Shown: positions 1-10,631 of the stretch, in pieces | Numbering within the stretch: the stretch's first letter is position 1 | Layout of the letters: each line of letters starts with the position of its first letter | NCBI RefSeq assembly: GCF_025562455.1 | Contig: NZ_JAHPRO010000004.1 | Coordinates: forward strand, 123,265 to 187,264 | Length of the DNA stretch: 64,000 nucleotides | Direction of reading: 5' to 3' | DNA from: Acinetobacter sp. WU_MDCI_Axc73 | GTDB lineage: Bacteria; Pseudomonadota; Gammaproteobacteria; Pseudomonadales; Moraxellaceae | Translations under genes and position numbers: made by a program | Notes under the pieces: model-generated | What the model was told of the DNA's origin: nothing | The model's database searches: none | The model's input: only the letters and a program-made list of their open reading frames with translations

Positions 1-1
1 T

Positions 2-376
2 TTACCCGATATGACACGCGTTTCATCTGAATATGGTATGCGAACCCTGATGGGCACAACACGTGGACATTCTGGTATTGATTTGGCTGCTCCAAGTGGT
101 ACACCCATTTATGCAACAGGTCCTGGTATCGTGACGAAAGCGGGTTGGGGTACGGGCTATGGTCAATATGTTGAAGTCAATCATGGGAACGGTTATTTGA
201 CCCGTTACGCTCATGCATCACGCATCATGGTACGCGCAGGTGATCAAGTGCAAGCAGGTGAGCATATTGCCAATGTCGGTTGTACTGGGCGCTGTACAGG
301 ACCACATCTACATTTTGAAGTGGTACGCGATGGAGAGCGCAAAAACCCATCTAGTTACCTCGCCTTGCTTCCCTAA
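2..376 (+). CDS. M23 family metallopeptidase, C-terminal part (5' end outside window)
   Basis: The frame is open from the window edge, so only the C-terminal ~124 residues are present. It carries the LytM/M23 zinc-peptidase signature: HSGIDLA (first Zn ligands His and Asp), then the H-x-H motif in GPHLHFEV. Such enzymes cleave peptidoglycan cross-bridges or act as degenerate activators; here both ligand motifs are intact, so an active endopeptidase in the periplasm is likely. The N-terminal half (signal peptide, possible LysM or coiled coil) cannot be seen. The first ATG at 11 is internal, not a real start. Confidence 0.85.
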   Translation, partial: LPDMTRVSSEYGMRTLMGTTRGHSGIDLAAPSGTPIYATGPGIVTKAGWGTGYGQYVEVNHGNGYLTRYAHASRIMVRAGDQVQAGEHIANVGCTGRCTGPHLHFEVVRDGERKNPSSYLALLP

Positions 377-452
377 TGGCTTTATCTCAGGTGCGCACAC
401 CGTGTGATATTTCTATTATTTAAGTTAGCATCAGATTTAAAATATTGTGTAT

Positions 453-481
453 AAAAAATCGCCTACATTGGCGTTTTTTTG
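453..481 (+). terminator. Rho-independent terminator
   Basis: CGCC-TACATT-GGCG hairpin (460-473) followed by seven T and preceded by an A tract. It lies about 80 bp after the M23 peptidase stop and before aceE, so it separates the two transcription units. Confidence 0.7.
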
Positions 482-621
482 TTATTTTGAGTAATGAAAA
501 GTCAACAACTATTTATTATCTAAATAATGCTGTCAATCTGTATTCACTGGCATGGCTAACTTGCGCCACCCCAAATATGATAAAAATATGGACTAACCGT
601 AGACTAAGGAAAAGGTGAGTT

Positions 622-3336
622 ATGGCGTTTTATGGTGATTCCGACGCACAAGAAACCCAAGAATGGCAAGATGCTTTCGATTCCGTTTTGCAGCATATGG
701 GTACAGAACGTGCTGCTTTCTTACTCGAAAAGCTCTACCAACGCGCAATTGCGAAGCATGTGCCTATTCAGCGCCTAAATACTCCTTACTTAAATACCAT
801 TTCAGTAGAAGAACAACCCGCCATGCCAGGTGATCAGGATATGGAGCGTCGTATTCGTGCGCTCATCCGCTGGAATGCATTGGCAATGGTATTACGCGCC
901 AACAAAACAGGCGATGATTTAGGTGGTCACTTGGCCAGTTTTGCATCTTCGGCTACCTTGTATGATGTAGGCTTTAACCATTTTTTCCGTGCCAATAGTG
1001 ATAACTTTGGCGGCGATATGATTTATTACCAAGGTCATTGTGCTCCTGGTATTTATGCTCGCTCTTTTCTTGAAGGTCGTTTGACCGAAGAGCAGTTGAG
1101 TAATTTTCGCCGTGAAGTGAATGGCAATGGTTTATCGAGCTATCCACATCCATATTTGATGCCGGACTATTGGCAGTTCCCAACCGTATCGATGGGTCTT
1201 GGTCCAATTATGTCAATTTATCAGGCACATATTCAAAAGTACCTGATGAACCGTGGCTTAATTAAAGAAGAGAATCGTAAAGTCTGGGCTTATCTCGGTG
1301 ATGGTGAGATGGATGAGCCTGAAAGTACAGGCGCGATTTCACTGGCAGGACGTGAAAAGTTAGATAACTTGATTTGGGTGGTGAACTGTAATTTACAGCG
1401 TCTGGATGGTCCTGTGCGTGGTAACGGTAAAATCATTCAGGAACTTGAATCTTTATTCCGTGGTGCAGGTTGGCGTGTGATTAAAGTGGTCTGGGGACGT
1501 CATTGGGATCCCCTATTGGCCAATGATAAATCAGGCGCATTAAAAGCCGTGATGGAAGAAGCTGTTGATGGTGATTATCAACGTTATCAAGTCAAAGGAG
1601 GAGCGTATACACGAGCACACTTCTTTGGTAAATATCCAGAAGCTGAAGAGTTAGTGAAAGACTTAAGCGATGAAGATATTGATAATCTCAATCGTGGTGG
1701 TCATGATCCGTATAAAGTCTATGCAGCCTATGCTGAAGCCATGAAGAGTACAGGTCAACCGACCGTGATCTTGGCGAAAACGGTGAAAGGTTATGGTTTA
1801 TCTGACGAGATCGAAGCAGTTAATAAGACTCACCAGATCAAAAAAATGCATGTTGATTCACTCAAATATGTACGTGATCGCTTTAACTTGCCGTTTACCA
1901 ATGAACAACTTGAAGACTTGCCATTATATCGTCCAGCAGAAAACTCGCCTGAATTAAAATATATGAAGGCGCGTCGTGAAGCTCTAGGTGGTTATTTGCC
2001 TGCACGTCGTAAAGAAAGTGAAGCGTTGGCAATTCCAGATATTTCAATTTTTGATAGCGTTTTAAGCGGTAGTAATGGTAAAGAACAATCGACCACGATG
2101 GTGATGGTGCGTTTGATTGCTGCGTTGCTGAAAGAGAAAGCCATCAAAGATCGTGTTGTTCCAATCGTCCCAGATGAAGCACGTACTTTTGGTCTTGAAG
2201 GTATGTTCCGTCAATTGGGTATTTATGCGGCGCATGGCCAAAAATATACGCCAGAAGACAATGAACAGCTCATGAACTATCGTGAAGCCAAAGATGGTCA
2301 CATGTTGCAAGAAGGGATTAATGAAGCAGGTGCGATGAGCGCATGGGCTGCATTAGGAACGAGTTATTCAACCAATAACTTGCCAATGATTCCAATGTAC
2401 ATGTATTACTCGATGTTTGGTTTTCAGCGTATTGGTGACATTGCGTGGGCAGCAGGCGATGCACAGGCGCAAGGTTTCTTGCTTGGTGCAACGGCGGGCC
2501 GTACTACGCTCAATGGCGAAGGTTTACAGCATCAGGATGGTCACTCGCACATTCTAGCGAATACGATTCCAAACTGTATTTCTTATGATCCTTGCTTTGG
2601 TTATGAATTGGCGGTTGTGGTACATGACGGTTTACAGCGTATGTATGTCAATCAGGAACGTGTGTTTTATTACTTAACGGTGATGAACGAAAACTACGAA
2701 CATCCAGAAATGCCAAAAGGTGCGGAAGAAGGTATTAAGCGCGGGATGTATCTGTTTGAAAAAGACGATAAAGCAACTGTACAGCTATTGGGTTCAGGGG
2801 TGATTTTACGTGAAGTGATTAAAGCAGCGAAAATCTTACGTGATGAATATCAAATTCATTCAAATATCTGGAGTGTGACCAGCTTTAATGAGTTGTCACG
2901 TGATGGTATGGCGTGTGATGAATACAATCGTTTGCACCCACTTGCTGAAGAAACCAAAGAATCGTGGGTATCTCAGCAATTACGTGGTACAGATGGTATC
3001 GTGGTTTCAGCAACAGATCATATGCGTGCTTACAGTGAGCAAATTCGCGCCTATTTGCCAGATAATCGTCCATATGTGACTTTGGGTACCGATGGTTATG
3101 GTCGTTCGGATACACGTGGCAACCTGCGTAGTTACTTCGGTGTAGATGCAGCGCACATTGTGGTGGCAACATTGAAGAAATTGGCCGACGAAGGTGAGGT
3201 TGAAAACCGTTTGGTTAAAGATGCGATTTCTAGCTTTGAATTAGAAACAGATCGCCCAGTGGCATGGGCGCCTCAAGCTCATCCTGAAGTTCAACCTGTT
3301 GCAGCTTACCAAGAACAATCAGGTGAGGGGAACTAA
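622..3336 (+). CDS. aceE: pyruvate dehydrogenase E1 component (homodimeric type)
   Basis: Thiamine-diphosphate-dependent decarboxylation of pyruvate and reductive acetylation of E2 lipoyl groups in the cytoplasmic pyruvate dehydrogenase complex. At 904 aa it matches the homodimeric gammaproteobacterial E1. The ThDP motif begins with GDGEMDEPES near residue 230 and ends near the NCNLQRLDGPVRGNGKI segment; the QHQDGHSH segment of the C-terminal half is also typical. The start follows AAGGAAAAGGTGAG. The stop is only 3 bp before aceF, so the two genes form one operon. No lpd (E3) gene follows. Confidence 0.97.
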   Translation: MAFYGDSDAQETQEWQDAFDSVLQHMGTERAAFLLEKLYQRAIAKHVPIQRLNTPYLNTISVEEQPAMPGDQDMERRIRALIRWNALAMVLRANKTGDDLGGHLASFASSATLYDVGFNHFFRANSDNFGGDMIYYQGHCAPGIYARSFLEGRLTEEQLSNFRREVNGNGLSSYPHPYLMPDYWQFPTVSMGLGPIMSIYQAHIQKYLMNRGLIKEENRKVWAYLGDGEMDEPESTGAISLAGREKLDNLIWVVNCNLQRLDGPVRGNGKIIQELESLFRGAGWRVIKVVWGRHWDPLLANDKSGALKAVMEEAVDGDYQRYQVKGGAYTRAHFFGKYPEAEELVKDLSDEDIDNLNRGGHDPYKVYAAYAEAMKSTGQPTVILAKTVKGYGLSDEIEAVNKTHQIKKMHVDSLKYVRDRFNLPFTNEQLEDLPLYRPAENSPELKYMKARREALGGYLPARRKESEALAIPDISIFDSVLSGSNGKEQSTTMVMVRLIAALLKEKAIKDRVVPIVPDEARTFGLEGMFRQLGIYAAHGQKYTPEDNEQLMNYREAKDGHMLQEGINEAGAMSAWAALGTSYSTNNLPMIPMYMYYSMFGFQRIGDIAWAAGDAQAQGFLLGATAGRTTLNGEGLQHQDGHSHILANTIPNCISYDPCFGYELAVVVHDGLQRMYVNQERVFYYLTVMNENYEHPEMPKGAEEGIKRGMYLFEKDDKATVQLLGSGVILREVIKAAKILRDEYQIHSNIWSVTSFNELSRDGMACDEYNRLHPLAEETKESWVSQQLRGTDGIVVSATDHMRAYSEQIRAYLPDNRPYVTLGTDGYGRSDTRGNLRSYFGVDAAHIVVATLKKLADEGEVENRLVKDAISSFELETDRPVAWAPQAHPEVQPVAAYQEQSGEGN

Positions 3337-3339
3337 GAC

Positions 3340-5349
3340 ATGCAAGTGAAAACACCTGATATTGGCGTAGATAAAGCAACGGTTGCCGAGATTTTAGTAA
3401 AGATTGGCGACCAGATTTCTGAAAATGACAGTTTGATTTTACTTGAATCAGATAAGGCATCGGTTGAAGTTCCAAGCACAGCGTCTGGTGTGGTCAAAAG
3501 TATTTTGGTCAATCAGGGTGATGAAGTAACAGAAGGCACTGCGCTTATTGAATTAGAAAGTGAAACTAATCAAAGTAATGAAGCTGCATCTAAGCAACAG
3601 GAACCTGTTCAAACAGAACAAGCTCCTAAATCGGCTACATCTGAAACTTCAGAGAAAGCAGTAACGCAACCGACTGCATCCACTTCATCTGGCGCGACCA
3701 CTGTGGTTGAGGTACAAGTGCCAGATATTGGTGTAGAAAAAGCCACGGTTGCTGAACTCTTAGTCAAAGTGGGCGATGAAATTTCTGAAAATGATAGTTT
3801 GATTCTTCTTGAATCAGATAAAGCTTCAGTTGAAGTGCCTAGTCCTGTGGCTGGAACCGTTGAAAGTCTTGCAGTGAAAGAGGGTGACAATGTTAAAGAA
3901 GGTGTGCTTTTACTTAAAGTGAAAACACAAGCTGCTACTGAACAGACCACTAAACAAACTGCTATCGCAAATGAAAATAGCGCCGCACAACCTAATGAGA
4001 CGACTACCACCGCCGTTGAAGACGAAGTTGATACACAGGAAACAGTCAGCTCAGGTGAGCAGGAAATTAGCGTACCTGATTTGGGTGTTGATAAAGCCAC
4101 GGTATCTGAAATTTTAGTACAAGTGGGCGATCATGTAGATGAACAACAAAGTCTATGTGTAGTAGAGTCTGACAAAGCTTCAGTTGAAGTGCCAAGCAGC
4201 ATCTCGGGTGTGGTCAAAGCAATTCATGTCAGCGTTGGGCAAGAAGTAAAACAGGGCATAGCACTGGCAACAATTGAAGGTGAAGCAAAAGCAGCACCTC
4301 AAGCCAAAGCCCAAAAGACAGCACCTGCTGCTCAAGCTCAATCAGCAAAAACACAAAGCACAGTTACTGAAGCGTCAAAAGCTACTACGGTTGACTCAGC
4401 CTCAGCAAGCAAACTGAGTCAGGCGCAAGAAGCTGAAAATGCCAAAGTCTATGCAGGACCTGCGGTGCGTAAGCTTGCACGTGAGCTGGGTGTGATTTTG
4501 GCACAGGTCAAAGCTTCTGGTGAGCATGGGCGTTTGATGAAAGAAGATATCTATGCTCATGTGAAACAGCGTATGACGGCTCCTGTACCAACGAACGCGA
4601 CTTCTGCGGTATCTGTTGCTTCGGGATTACCTGCATTGCCAGATTTTACTGCTTTTGGTGGTGGTGAAATAAAAACCATGACCCGTTTACAGCAAGTATC
4701 TGTACCTCAGTTATCTCTTAATAACTTTATTCCTCAAGTAACCCAGTTTGATCTTGCGGATATTACTGAGCTAGAAGCATGGCGCGGTGAGCTGAAAGAT
4801 GGATTTAAAAAACAAGGTGTTAGCCTGACAATTTTAGCCTTTATCGCTAAAGCTGTCGCATACTTGCTTAAAGAAGAGCCATATTTTGCAGGGCATTTGG
4901 CTGATGATCAGAAATCAGTATTGTTGCGAAATGAAATCCATATGGGTATTGCGGTGGCGACACCTGATGGCTTAACTGTACCTGTGTTGCGTAATCCAGA
5001 TCAGAAGTCAATTAAACAAATTGCAGTTGAATTAGGTGAACTCAGTCAAAAAGCACGTGACAAGAAATTATCACCGAAAGACTTACAAGGCGCTAACTTT
5101 ACGATTACTAGCTTAGGTTCAATTGGTGGGACAGCATTTACACCATTGGTCAACTGGCCACAAGTGGCGATCTTGGGGATTTCACCAGCGACTATGCAAC
5201 CTGTATGGAATGGTAAAGATTTCGATCCGCGCTTAATGCTGCCGTTGTCAATGTCTTATGATCACCGTGTCATTAATGGTGCTGATGCAGCACGGTTTAC
5301 CAACAAGCTAACTAAATTGCTTAAAGATATTCGGACATTACTGATCTAA
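3340..5349 (+). CDS. aceF: pyruvate dehydrogenase E2, dihydrolipoamide acetyltransferase with three lipoyl domains
   Basis: Core acetyltransferase of the pyruvate dehydrogenase complex, moving acetyl from lipoamide to CoA. Three N-terminal lipoyl domains each carry ESDKASVEVPS; the lipoylated lysines are K39, K161 and K279. Ala/Thr/Gln/Pro-rich linkers follow each. A peripheral E1/E3-binding domain lies near residues 365-410 (AGPAVRKLARELGV), then the catalytic domain with the DHRVINGAD motif (His642). Asn in place of the E. coli Asp in this motif is, as I recall, normal in Pseudomonas-type E2. 669 aa fits a three-lipoyl E2. It is the second gene of the aceEF operon and ends at a strong terminator. 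Confidence 0.97.
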   Translation: MQVKTPDIGVDKATVAEILVKIGDQISENDSLILLESDKASVEVPSTASGVVKSILVNQGDEVTEGTALIELESETNQSNEAASKQQEPVQTEQAPKSATSETSEKAVTQPTASTSSGATTVVEVQVPDIGVEKATVAELLVKVGDEISENDSLILLESDKASVEVPSPVAGTVESLAVKEGDNVKEGVLLLKVKTQAATEQTTKQTAIANENSAAQPNETTTTAVEDEVDTQETVSSGEQEISVPDLGVDKATVSEILVQVGDHVDEQQSLCVVESDKASVEVPSSISGVVKAIHVSVGQEVKQGIALATIEGEAKAAPQAKAQKTAPAAQAQSAKTQSTVTEASKATTVDSASASKLSQAQEAENAKVYAGPAVRKLARELGVILAQVKASGEHGRLMKEDIYAHVKQRMTAPVPTNATSAVSVASGLPALPDFTAFGGGEIKTMTRLQQVSVPQLSLNNFIPQVTQFDLADITELEAWRGELKDGFKKQGVSLTILAFIAKAVAYLLKEEPYFAGHLADDQKSVLLRNEIHMGIAVATPDGLTVPVLRNPDQKSIKQIAVELGELSQKARDKKLSPKDLQGANFTITSLGSIGGTAFTPLVNWPQVAILGISPATMQPVWNGKDFDPRLMLPLSMSYDHRVINGADAARFTNKLTKLLKDIRTLLI

Positions 5350-5359
5350 TATCTCTTAT

Positions 5360-5390
5360 AAAAAAGACCTCGCTTTGGCGGGGTTTTTTT
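5360..5390 (+). terminator. Rho-independent terminator of aceEF
   Basis: ACCTCGC (5367-5373), loop TTTG, GCGGGGT (5378-5384), then a run of T; an A tract on the left. Placed 18 bp after the aceF stop. Confidence 0.85.
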
Positions 5391-5594
5391 ATGTTTACTT
5401 ATTGTTTAAACAAACAATATGCTTTTCGATTTTTGTTTACATGACATCAGTAAATAAACATTTGTTTAGTATGTTTAATACAGGATTGATCTAAACATTA
5501 CAAAGCGATGCGCTAACATAAATGATGAAAAGTGATGCAATTAAAAGAAGCAAGATTAAAAGAAACACCTTTAACCTAAACTAGGAGTAAAGTA

Positions 5595-5975
5595 ATGACA
5601 AACCAGAATGATCAAAAAAATTTAGAAGTAGATTCTGATCGTTTGCAAGCCAACAAAATTAAAGCCAACGAGTTGGATGTCAATATTTTAGAAAATGATG
5701 AATTTTCATCACAGCAACTTGAAGGTCTAACTGATAGTGCTGAACTAGATGAAGAATTTAAGCAGGAGAAAAAAATAATGAAATCAAAACAAGATATTCA
5801 TCCATTACACGAGCAATCCGATACTGCTCAAGATGATAGTCAAGGTAATCAAGCGATACGTGAAGCTGTGGAAAAAATTGATGCAGAGCAGTTGGAGGAA
5901 AATTTAAAAGATCATCATCCAGAGCATCCTAGTCCAAATCCTGCTCCATTTATATCGCGAGATAAGAAAAAATAG
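5595..5975 (+). CDS. acidic, highly charged protein of unknown function
   Basis: Not recognised. 126 aa, almost entirely hydrophilic and rich in Asp, Glu, Lys and Gln, without Cys, Trp, a signal peptide or a membrane segment, so probably a disordered cytoplasmic protein. The C-terminus is His/Pro-rich (DHHPEHPSPNPAPF) and ends in a basic tail. The start follows AGGAG with good spacing. A second AGGAG lies before the internal ATG at 5778, which could give a 65-residue short form. It is a single-gene unit: a terminator stands upstream and a new promoter downstream. Codon use looks like the neighbours. Confidence 0.7.
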   Translation: MTNQNDQKNLEVDSDRLQANKIKANELDVNILENDEFSSQQLEGLTDSAELDEEFKQEKKIMKSKQDIHPLHEQSDTAQDDSQGNQAIREAVEKIDAEQLEENLKDHHPEHPSPNPAPFISRDKKK

Positions 5976-6072
5976 ATCGAATTAAGTCAAAAAATTGATT
6001 TTGTATTCAAGCGATTATTTAGGCTACATTAAAAATCTACTCAAAATAATATGAATTATTTTCTTAATTTGA

Positions 6073-6078
6073 TATAAT
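6073..6078 (+). promoter_or_regulatory. -10 element of the GDT1 riboswitch transcript
   Basis: Perfect TATAAT at 6073-6078, placing the transcription start near 6085, at the 5' edge of the riboswitch P1 stem. No good -35 hexamer is visible at the expected distance. Confidence 0.5.
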
Positions 6079-6080
6079 AA

Positions 6081-6208
6081 GGCTACTTCATTGGGGAGTA
6101 GCCTCCAGTTACGCAAAGTAATTGGGTGATGATCAACATAATTGTTCCATCGAACATGGTCATCATAGCTTAAACGCTTACGCGTTCTTTAGTTGGCAAG
6201 ACCTTTGA
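6081..6208 (+). promoter_or_regulatory. yybP-ykoY (Mn2+) riboswitch
   Basis: Leader of the GDT1-family gene. GGCTAC (6081-6086) pairs with GTAGCC (6098-6103) around the conserved GGGGAGTAGCC. TCAACATA follows at about 6133-6140, then a TGATGAT/ATCATCA type helix around 6127-6171, and the 3' GGCAAGACC element at 6195-6203. These blocks are the ones I know from the E. coli alx and mntP leaders. Family knowledge: Mn2+ binding switches on expression of Mn2+ exporters. No terminator stem is obvious before the start codon, so control may act on translation. Confidence 0.82.
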
Positions 6209-6279
6209 TTTATCGTTCTGCACTTTTTGGCTAGCAGGGGCGATAGGTCATAGGTATGTATGCTAGCCAGAGAACAGAT

Positions 6280-6855
6280 ATGCAAGAACTCCTGATTTCG
6301 ACTTCTGTTGTTGCCCTTGCTGAAATGGGCGACAAAACCCAGCTCCTAGCACTTTTACTCGCTGCCCGGTTCCGCAAACCTGTTCCGATTCTGATTGCAA
6401 TCTTATTGGCGACTACCATCAATCATGGTTTATCAGCTGTGTTGGGTCAATGGCTCACGACAGTCTTAAACCCAACGGTGATGGTATGGGTGTTGGCGAT
6501 TGGTTTTATCGGGATGGCATTCTGGATGTTAATCCCAGATAAACTAGATGATGAAACCGATAGTATTAATAAATGGCAACGTTTTGGCGTATTTGGCGCA
6601 ACCTTTATCTTATTTTTTCTGGCTGAAATTGGAGATAAAACGCAAATTGCGACAGTCGCTTTAGCCGCCCGTTTTGACAGTGTATTTTGGGTGATGCTTG
6701 GTACGACCGTGGGCATGATGATCGCCAATGCGCCAGCCGTATTTATAGGTAACAAAATGGCAGATCGTTTGCCAATCTCGCTGATTCATAAAATTGGCGC
6801 TGCGATTTTTCTGATTGTCGGTATTTCAACCCTAGTTCAGCATTATTTCTTTTAA
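6280..6855 (+). CDS. TMEM165/GDT1 (UPF0016) family cation exporter
   Basis: Inner-membrane cation/proton exchanger family; bacterial members with this leader (such as MneA/MneP-like proteins) export Mn2+. The two inverted hydrophobic repeats each carry the family signature: EMGDKTQ near residue 16 and EIGDKTQ near residue 117, whose acidic residues bind the metal. About six membrane helices and 191 aa fit the family. I chose ATG 6280, which opens the family-typical N-terminus MQELLIST; an in-frame ATG at 6256 would add eight polar residues. The riboswitch just upstream supports a manganese role. Confidence 0.88.
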   Translation: MQELLISTSVVALAEMGDKTQLLALLLAARFRKPVPILIAILLATTINHGLSAVLGQWLTTVLNPTVMVWVLAIGFIGMAFWMLIPDKLDDETDSINKWQRFGVFGATFILFFLAEIGDKTQIATVALAARFDSVFWVMLGTTVGMMIANAPAVFIGNKMADRLPISLIHKIGAAIFLIVGISTLVQHYFF

Positions 6856-7005
6856 AACACATATAAATGATCAAGCATTTGTTCGCAGGTGCTTTTTTTA
6901 TGCCTGATTTTCGGTCCCTAGCCAGCCATAATTTTATCGCAATTAGAATCCCATTGTTTTATTATGGGATTAAACTAAAATTTATCTTAATTGGGGAATT
7001 GGGGG

Positions 7006-7806
7006 ATGACATTTGAACATACAACTTCACAAGTGTTATTTGATCGTGATCAACATCGGTGTATTCGCTTTAGTAGCTTAGTCAAAGGTGAAGGGATACA
7101 GGCAAATCAATTTTTGATTATCGATCAGCAACGTGCTGCTGTATTGGATCCTGGTGGTGATTTGACCTATATGCCATTAACCATGGAGCTGAATAAATAT
7201 ACCCGTCTGGAAAATCTGGACTATGTGATGGCCTCTCATCAGGATCCAGATATTATTACCTCTATGCCTCGTTGGCTGGTCTATACGAATGCCAAAGTGG
7301 TGGCTTCAAAACTATGGGCACGATTTTTACCACATTTAAGTTCTACTTTTATGAGTGAACGGATGAAAGGGCACTGGCTAGATCGGCTGATTGAATTGCC
7401 TGATGAGGGGCAAGTGTTGCCTTTAGGTAATAGTCATATTGTGGTGGTGCCAGCACATTTTTTACATTCTGTGGGGAACTTTCAGTTTTATGATCCTATC
7501 TCGAAAATTCTATTTTCAGGTGATATGGGCGCTTCGATGGTGAATGATGCTGCAAAGCCCATAGAAAATTTTGCTGAACATATTCCAAACATGAAAGGCT
7601 TTCATCAGCGTTATATGTGTTCTAATCGCGTCATTCGCTTATGGGTCAATATGGTTCGTCAGATGGATGTCGAAATGATCGTACCTCAACATGGGGCAGC
7701 GTTTGTTGGAAAAGAACAGGTTCATGCGTTTTTAGACTGGATAGAAGAATTACCCTGTGGGATTGATCTTATGGACCAGACCAATTTTACATATCCTGTT
7801 AAATGA
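7006..7806 (+). CDS. MBL-fold protein of the oxygen-binding diiron (FprA/ODP-like) type
   Basis: A metallo-beta-lactamase-fold protein whose metal motif is SHQDPDI rather than the hydrolase form HxHxDH, as in diiron oxygen-binding domains of flavodiiron proteins. Further ligand positions are VVPAHFLHS, SGDMGAS and VPQHGA. No flavodoxin domain is attached, so it is a stand-alone domain of 266 aa. Oxygen or NO sensing or reduction is possible but not shown. ATG 7006 is preferred, with the G-rich stretch at 6993-6996 as ribosome site; TTG 6991 would add five residues. Single-gene unit. Confidence 0.72.
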   Translation: MTFEHTTSQVLFDRDQHRCIRFSSLVKGEGIQANQFLIIDQQRAAVLDPGGDLTYMPLTMELNKYTRLENLDYVMASHQDPDIITSMPRWLVYTNAKVVASKLWARFLPHLSSTFMSERMKGHWLDRLIELPDEGQVLPLGNSHIVVVPAHFLHSVGNFQFYDPISKILFSGDMGASMVNDAAKPIENFAEHIPNMKGFHQRYMCSNRVIRLWVNMVRQMDVEMIVPQHGAAFVGKEQVHAFLDWIEELPCGIDLMDQTNFTYPVK

Positions 7807-7908
7807 TCAATTCATAACAGATTTTGATAGTGACTCTGTTTTAAAATAGCAGTAAGGTTAAGCGAGCTTATCGTTATTTTATTTTTTACAATAATAAAGG
7901 AAAACAGA

Positions 7909-8925
7909 ATGACATTATTGAATGAGCGACAAAGCCAGATCGCCAGCTATATCATAATGACTGTTGCATTGCTCATTCTGATTCCATTACATCTATTGGT
8001 GGCTTTTTTATCTGGCTTTTTGGTTTATGCGCTTCTCACTAAACTAAGTCCGTATGCTGAAAAGTTTTCCAGTGGCAAGTATGGTCGAATTATTGCAGTT
8101 GCCATTTTTAATATCGTGGTGATTAGTATTTTGGTGTTTCTGGTTTTTGGTTCTATTGCGTATGTGGTGCATGATCTGAAAGACGGTGGACTGGTCACCA
8201 TGAGCCGAAATCTGGATACTCTACTTGAACGCTTTCAACAGGAGTTTGGTCAATATTTTTCAGGTTATATTCCTGAAAGTCTGGATGATATGAAGCAGTA
8301 CGCCTTTGAGTGGCTGAAAAATCATGTAGAGACCTTACAACATGCAGGCACAGATGCTTTACATGCCTTTGTAACCATGATTATTGGGATGATTTTAGGG
8401 GCTTTGGTTTCTTTAAGTCCCATTGAAGACAGTGAAAACGTACCCAGCTTTAAGCACCAATGCCTGCAACGTTTAAATGTACTCTATACTGCTTTTAAAA
8501 ATGTAGTATTTGCTCAAATTAAAATTTCAATTATTAATACTTTGTTGGCAGGTATATTTATTTTAGCGGTTTTGCCGTTACTCGGCATGCATTTACCTTT
8601 TGCCAAAACATTGGTGATTTTAACCTTTATTTTTGGACTGATTCCGGTTGTGGGAAATTTGATTTCAAATACATTGGTCATACTCTCCGCCATTAGTATT
8701 TCATTTGCGGCTGCAACGATTGCCTTTATCTATTTGGTGTCGATCCATAAGCTTGAATACTTTTTAAATGCTAAAATTATAGGTCAACGCATCAATGCCC
8801 ATGCATGGGAACTCTTGATTGCAATGTTATTCTTTCAAGCGGTCTTTGGTCTGGCGGGTTTGATTGTTGCGCCTATTTATTATTCTTATTTTAAAAATGA
8901 AATGAAACAGGCGGGGCTCATTTAG
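7909..8925 (+). CDS. AI-2E family transporter (PerM/TqsA-like)
   Basis: A polytopic inner-membrane protein of 338 aa with about seven to eight hydrophobic segments: paired helices at residues 12-40 and 52-80, a soluble stretch of about 60 residues, then a block of helices from about 145 to the end. The soluble insertion after the second helix pair and the C-terminal GLAGLIVAPIYY segment fit the family. Members are linked to AI-2 export or Na+/H+ antiport, but most have no known substrate. Start after AAAGGAAAAC. It stands alone between the MBL gene and guaB. Confidence 0.75.
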   Translation: MTLLNERQSQIASYIIMTVALLILIPLHLLVAFLSGFLVYALLTKLSPYAEKFSSGKYGRIIAVAIFNIVVISILVFLVFGSIAYVVHDLKDGGLVTMSRNLDTLLERFQQEFGQYFSGYIPESLDDMKQYAFEWLKNHVETLQHAGTDALHAFVTMIIGMILGALVSLSPIEDSENVPSFKHQCLQRLNVLYTAFKNVVFAQIKISIINTLLAGIFILAVLPLLGMHLPFAKTLVILTFIFGLIPVVGNLISNTLVILSAISISFAAATIAFIYLVSIHKLEYFLNAKIIGQRINAHAWELLIAMLFFQAVFGLAGLIVAPIYYSYFKNEMKQAGLI

Positions 8926-9009
8926 GGCGAGTTCCTTCGATTTAAACTAAAAATAAAGATGTCATAAAATTTCCCATAATAAAAAATGAAATTTAATGGC
9001 AAATTTGTT

Positions 9010-9015
9010 TATAAT
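9010..9015 (+). promoter_or_regulatory. -10 element upstream of guaB
   Basis: Perfect TATAAT 30 bp before the guaB ATG, giving a very short leader. The -35 region is weak by eye. Confidence 0.45.
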
Positions 9016-9017
9016 AG

Positions 9018-10511
<1,494 letters not shown>

Positions 10512-10533
10512 TTTTCACCATAGCTACACATGA

Positions 10534-10567
10534 AAATGCCGTCAGTTCACTGACGGCATTTTTGTTT
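10534..10567 (+). terminator. Rho-independent terminator of guaB
   Basis: Twelve-bp perfect stem AAATGCCGTCAG / CTGACGGCATTT around a TTCA loop, followed by TTGTTTT. Confidence 0.88.
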
Positions 10568-10631
10568 TGGTGTAAAGTAAACAGATGAAATAAAGGCTGT
10601 GATTGAGCAGTCCATAATAAGTGAGTAGAAC

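Noticed and set aside
3609..4100. 163-codon open frame on the minus strand inside aceF
   Set aside because: It mirrors the repetitive Ala/Thr/Val/Glu-rich linkers of the lipoyl domains; a Ser/Thr/Val-rich product without a ribosome site.
6256..6279. Longer start for the GDT1-family gene
   Set aside because: Would add eight polar residues before the family-typical N-terminus.
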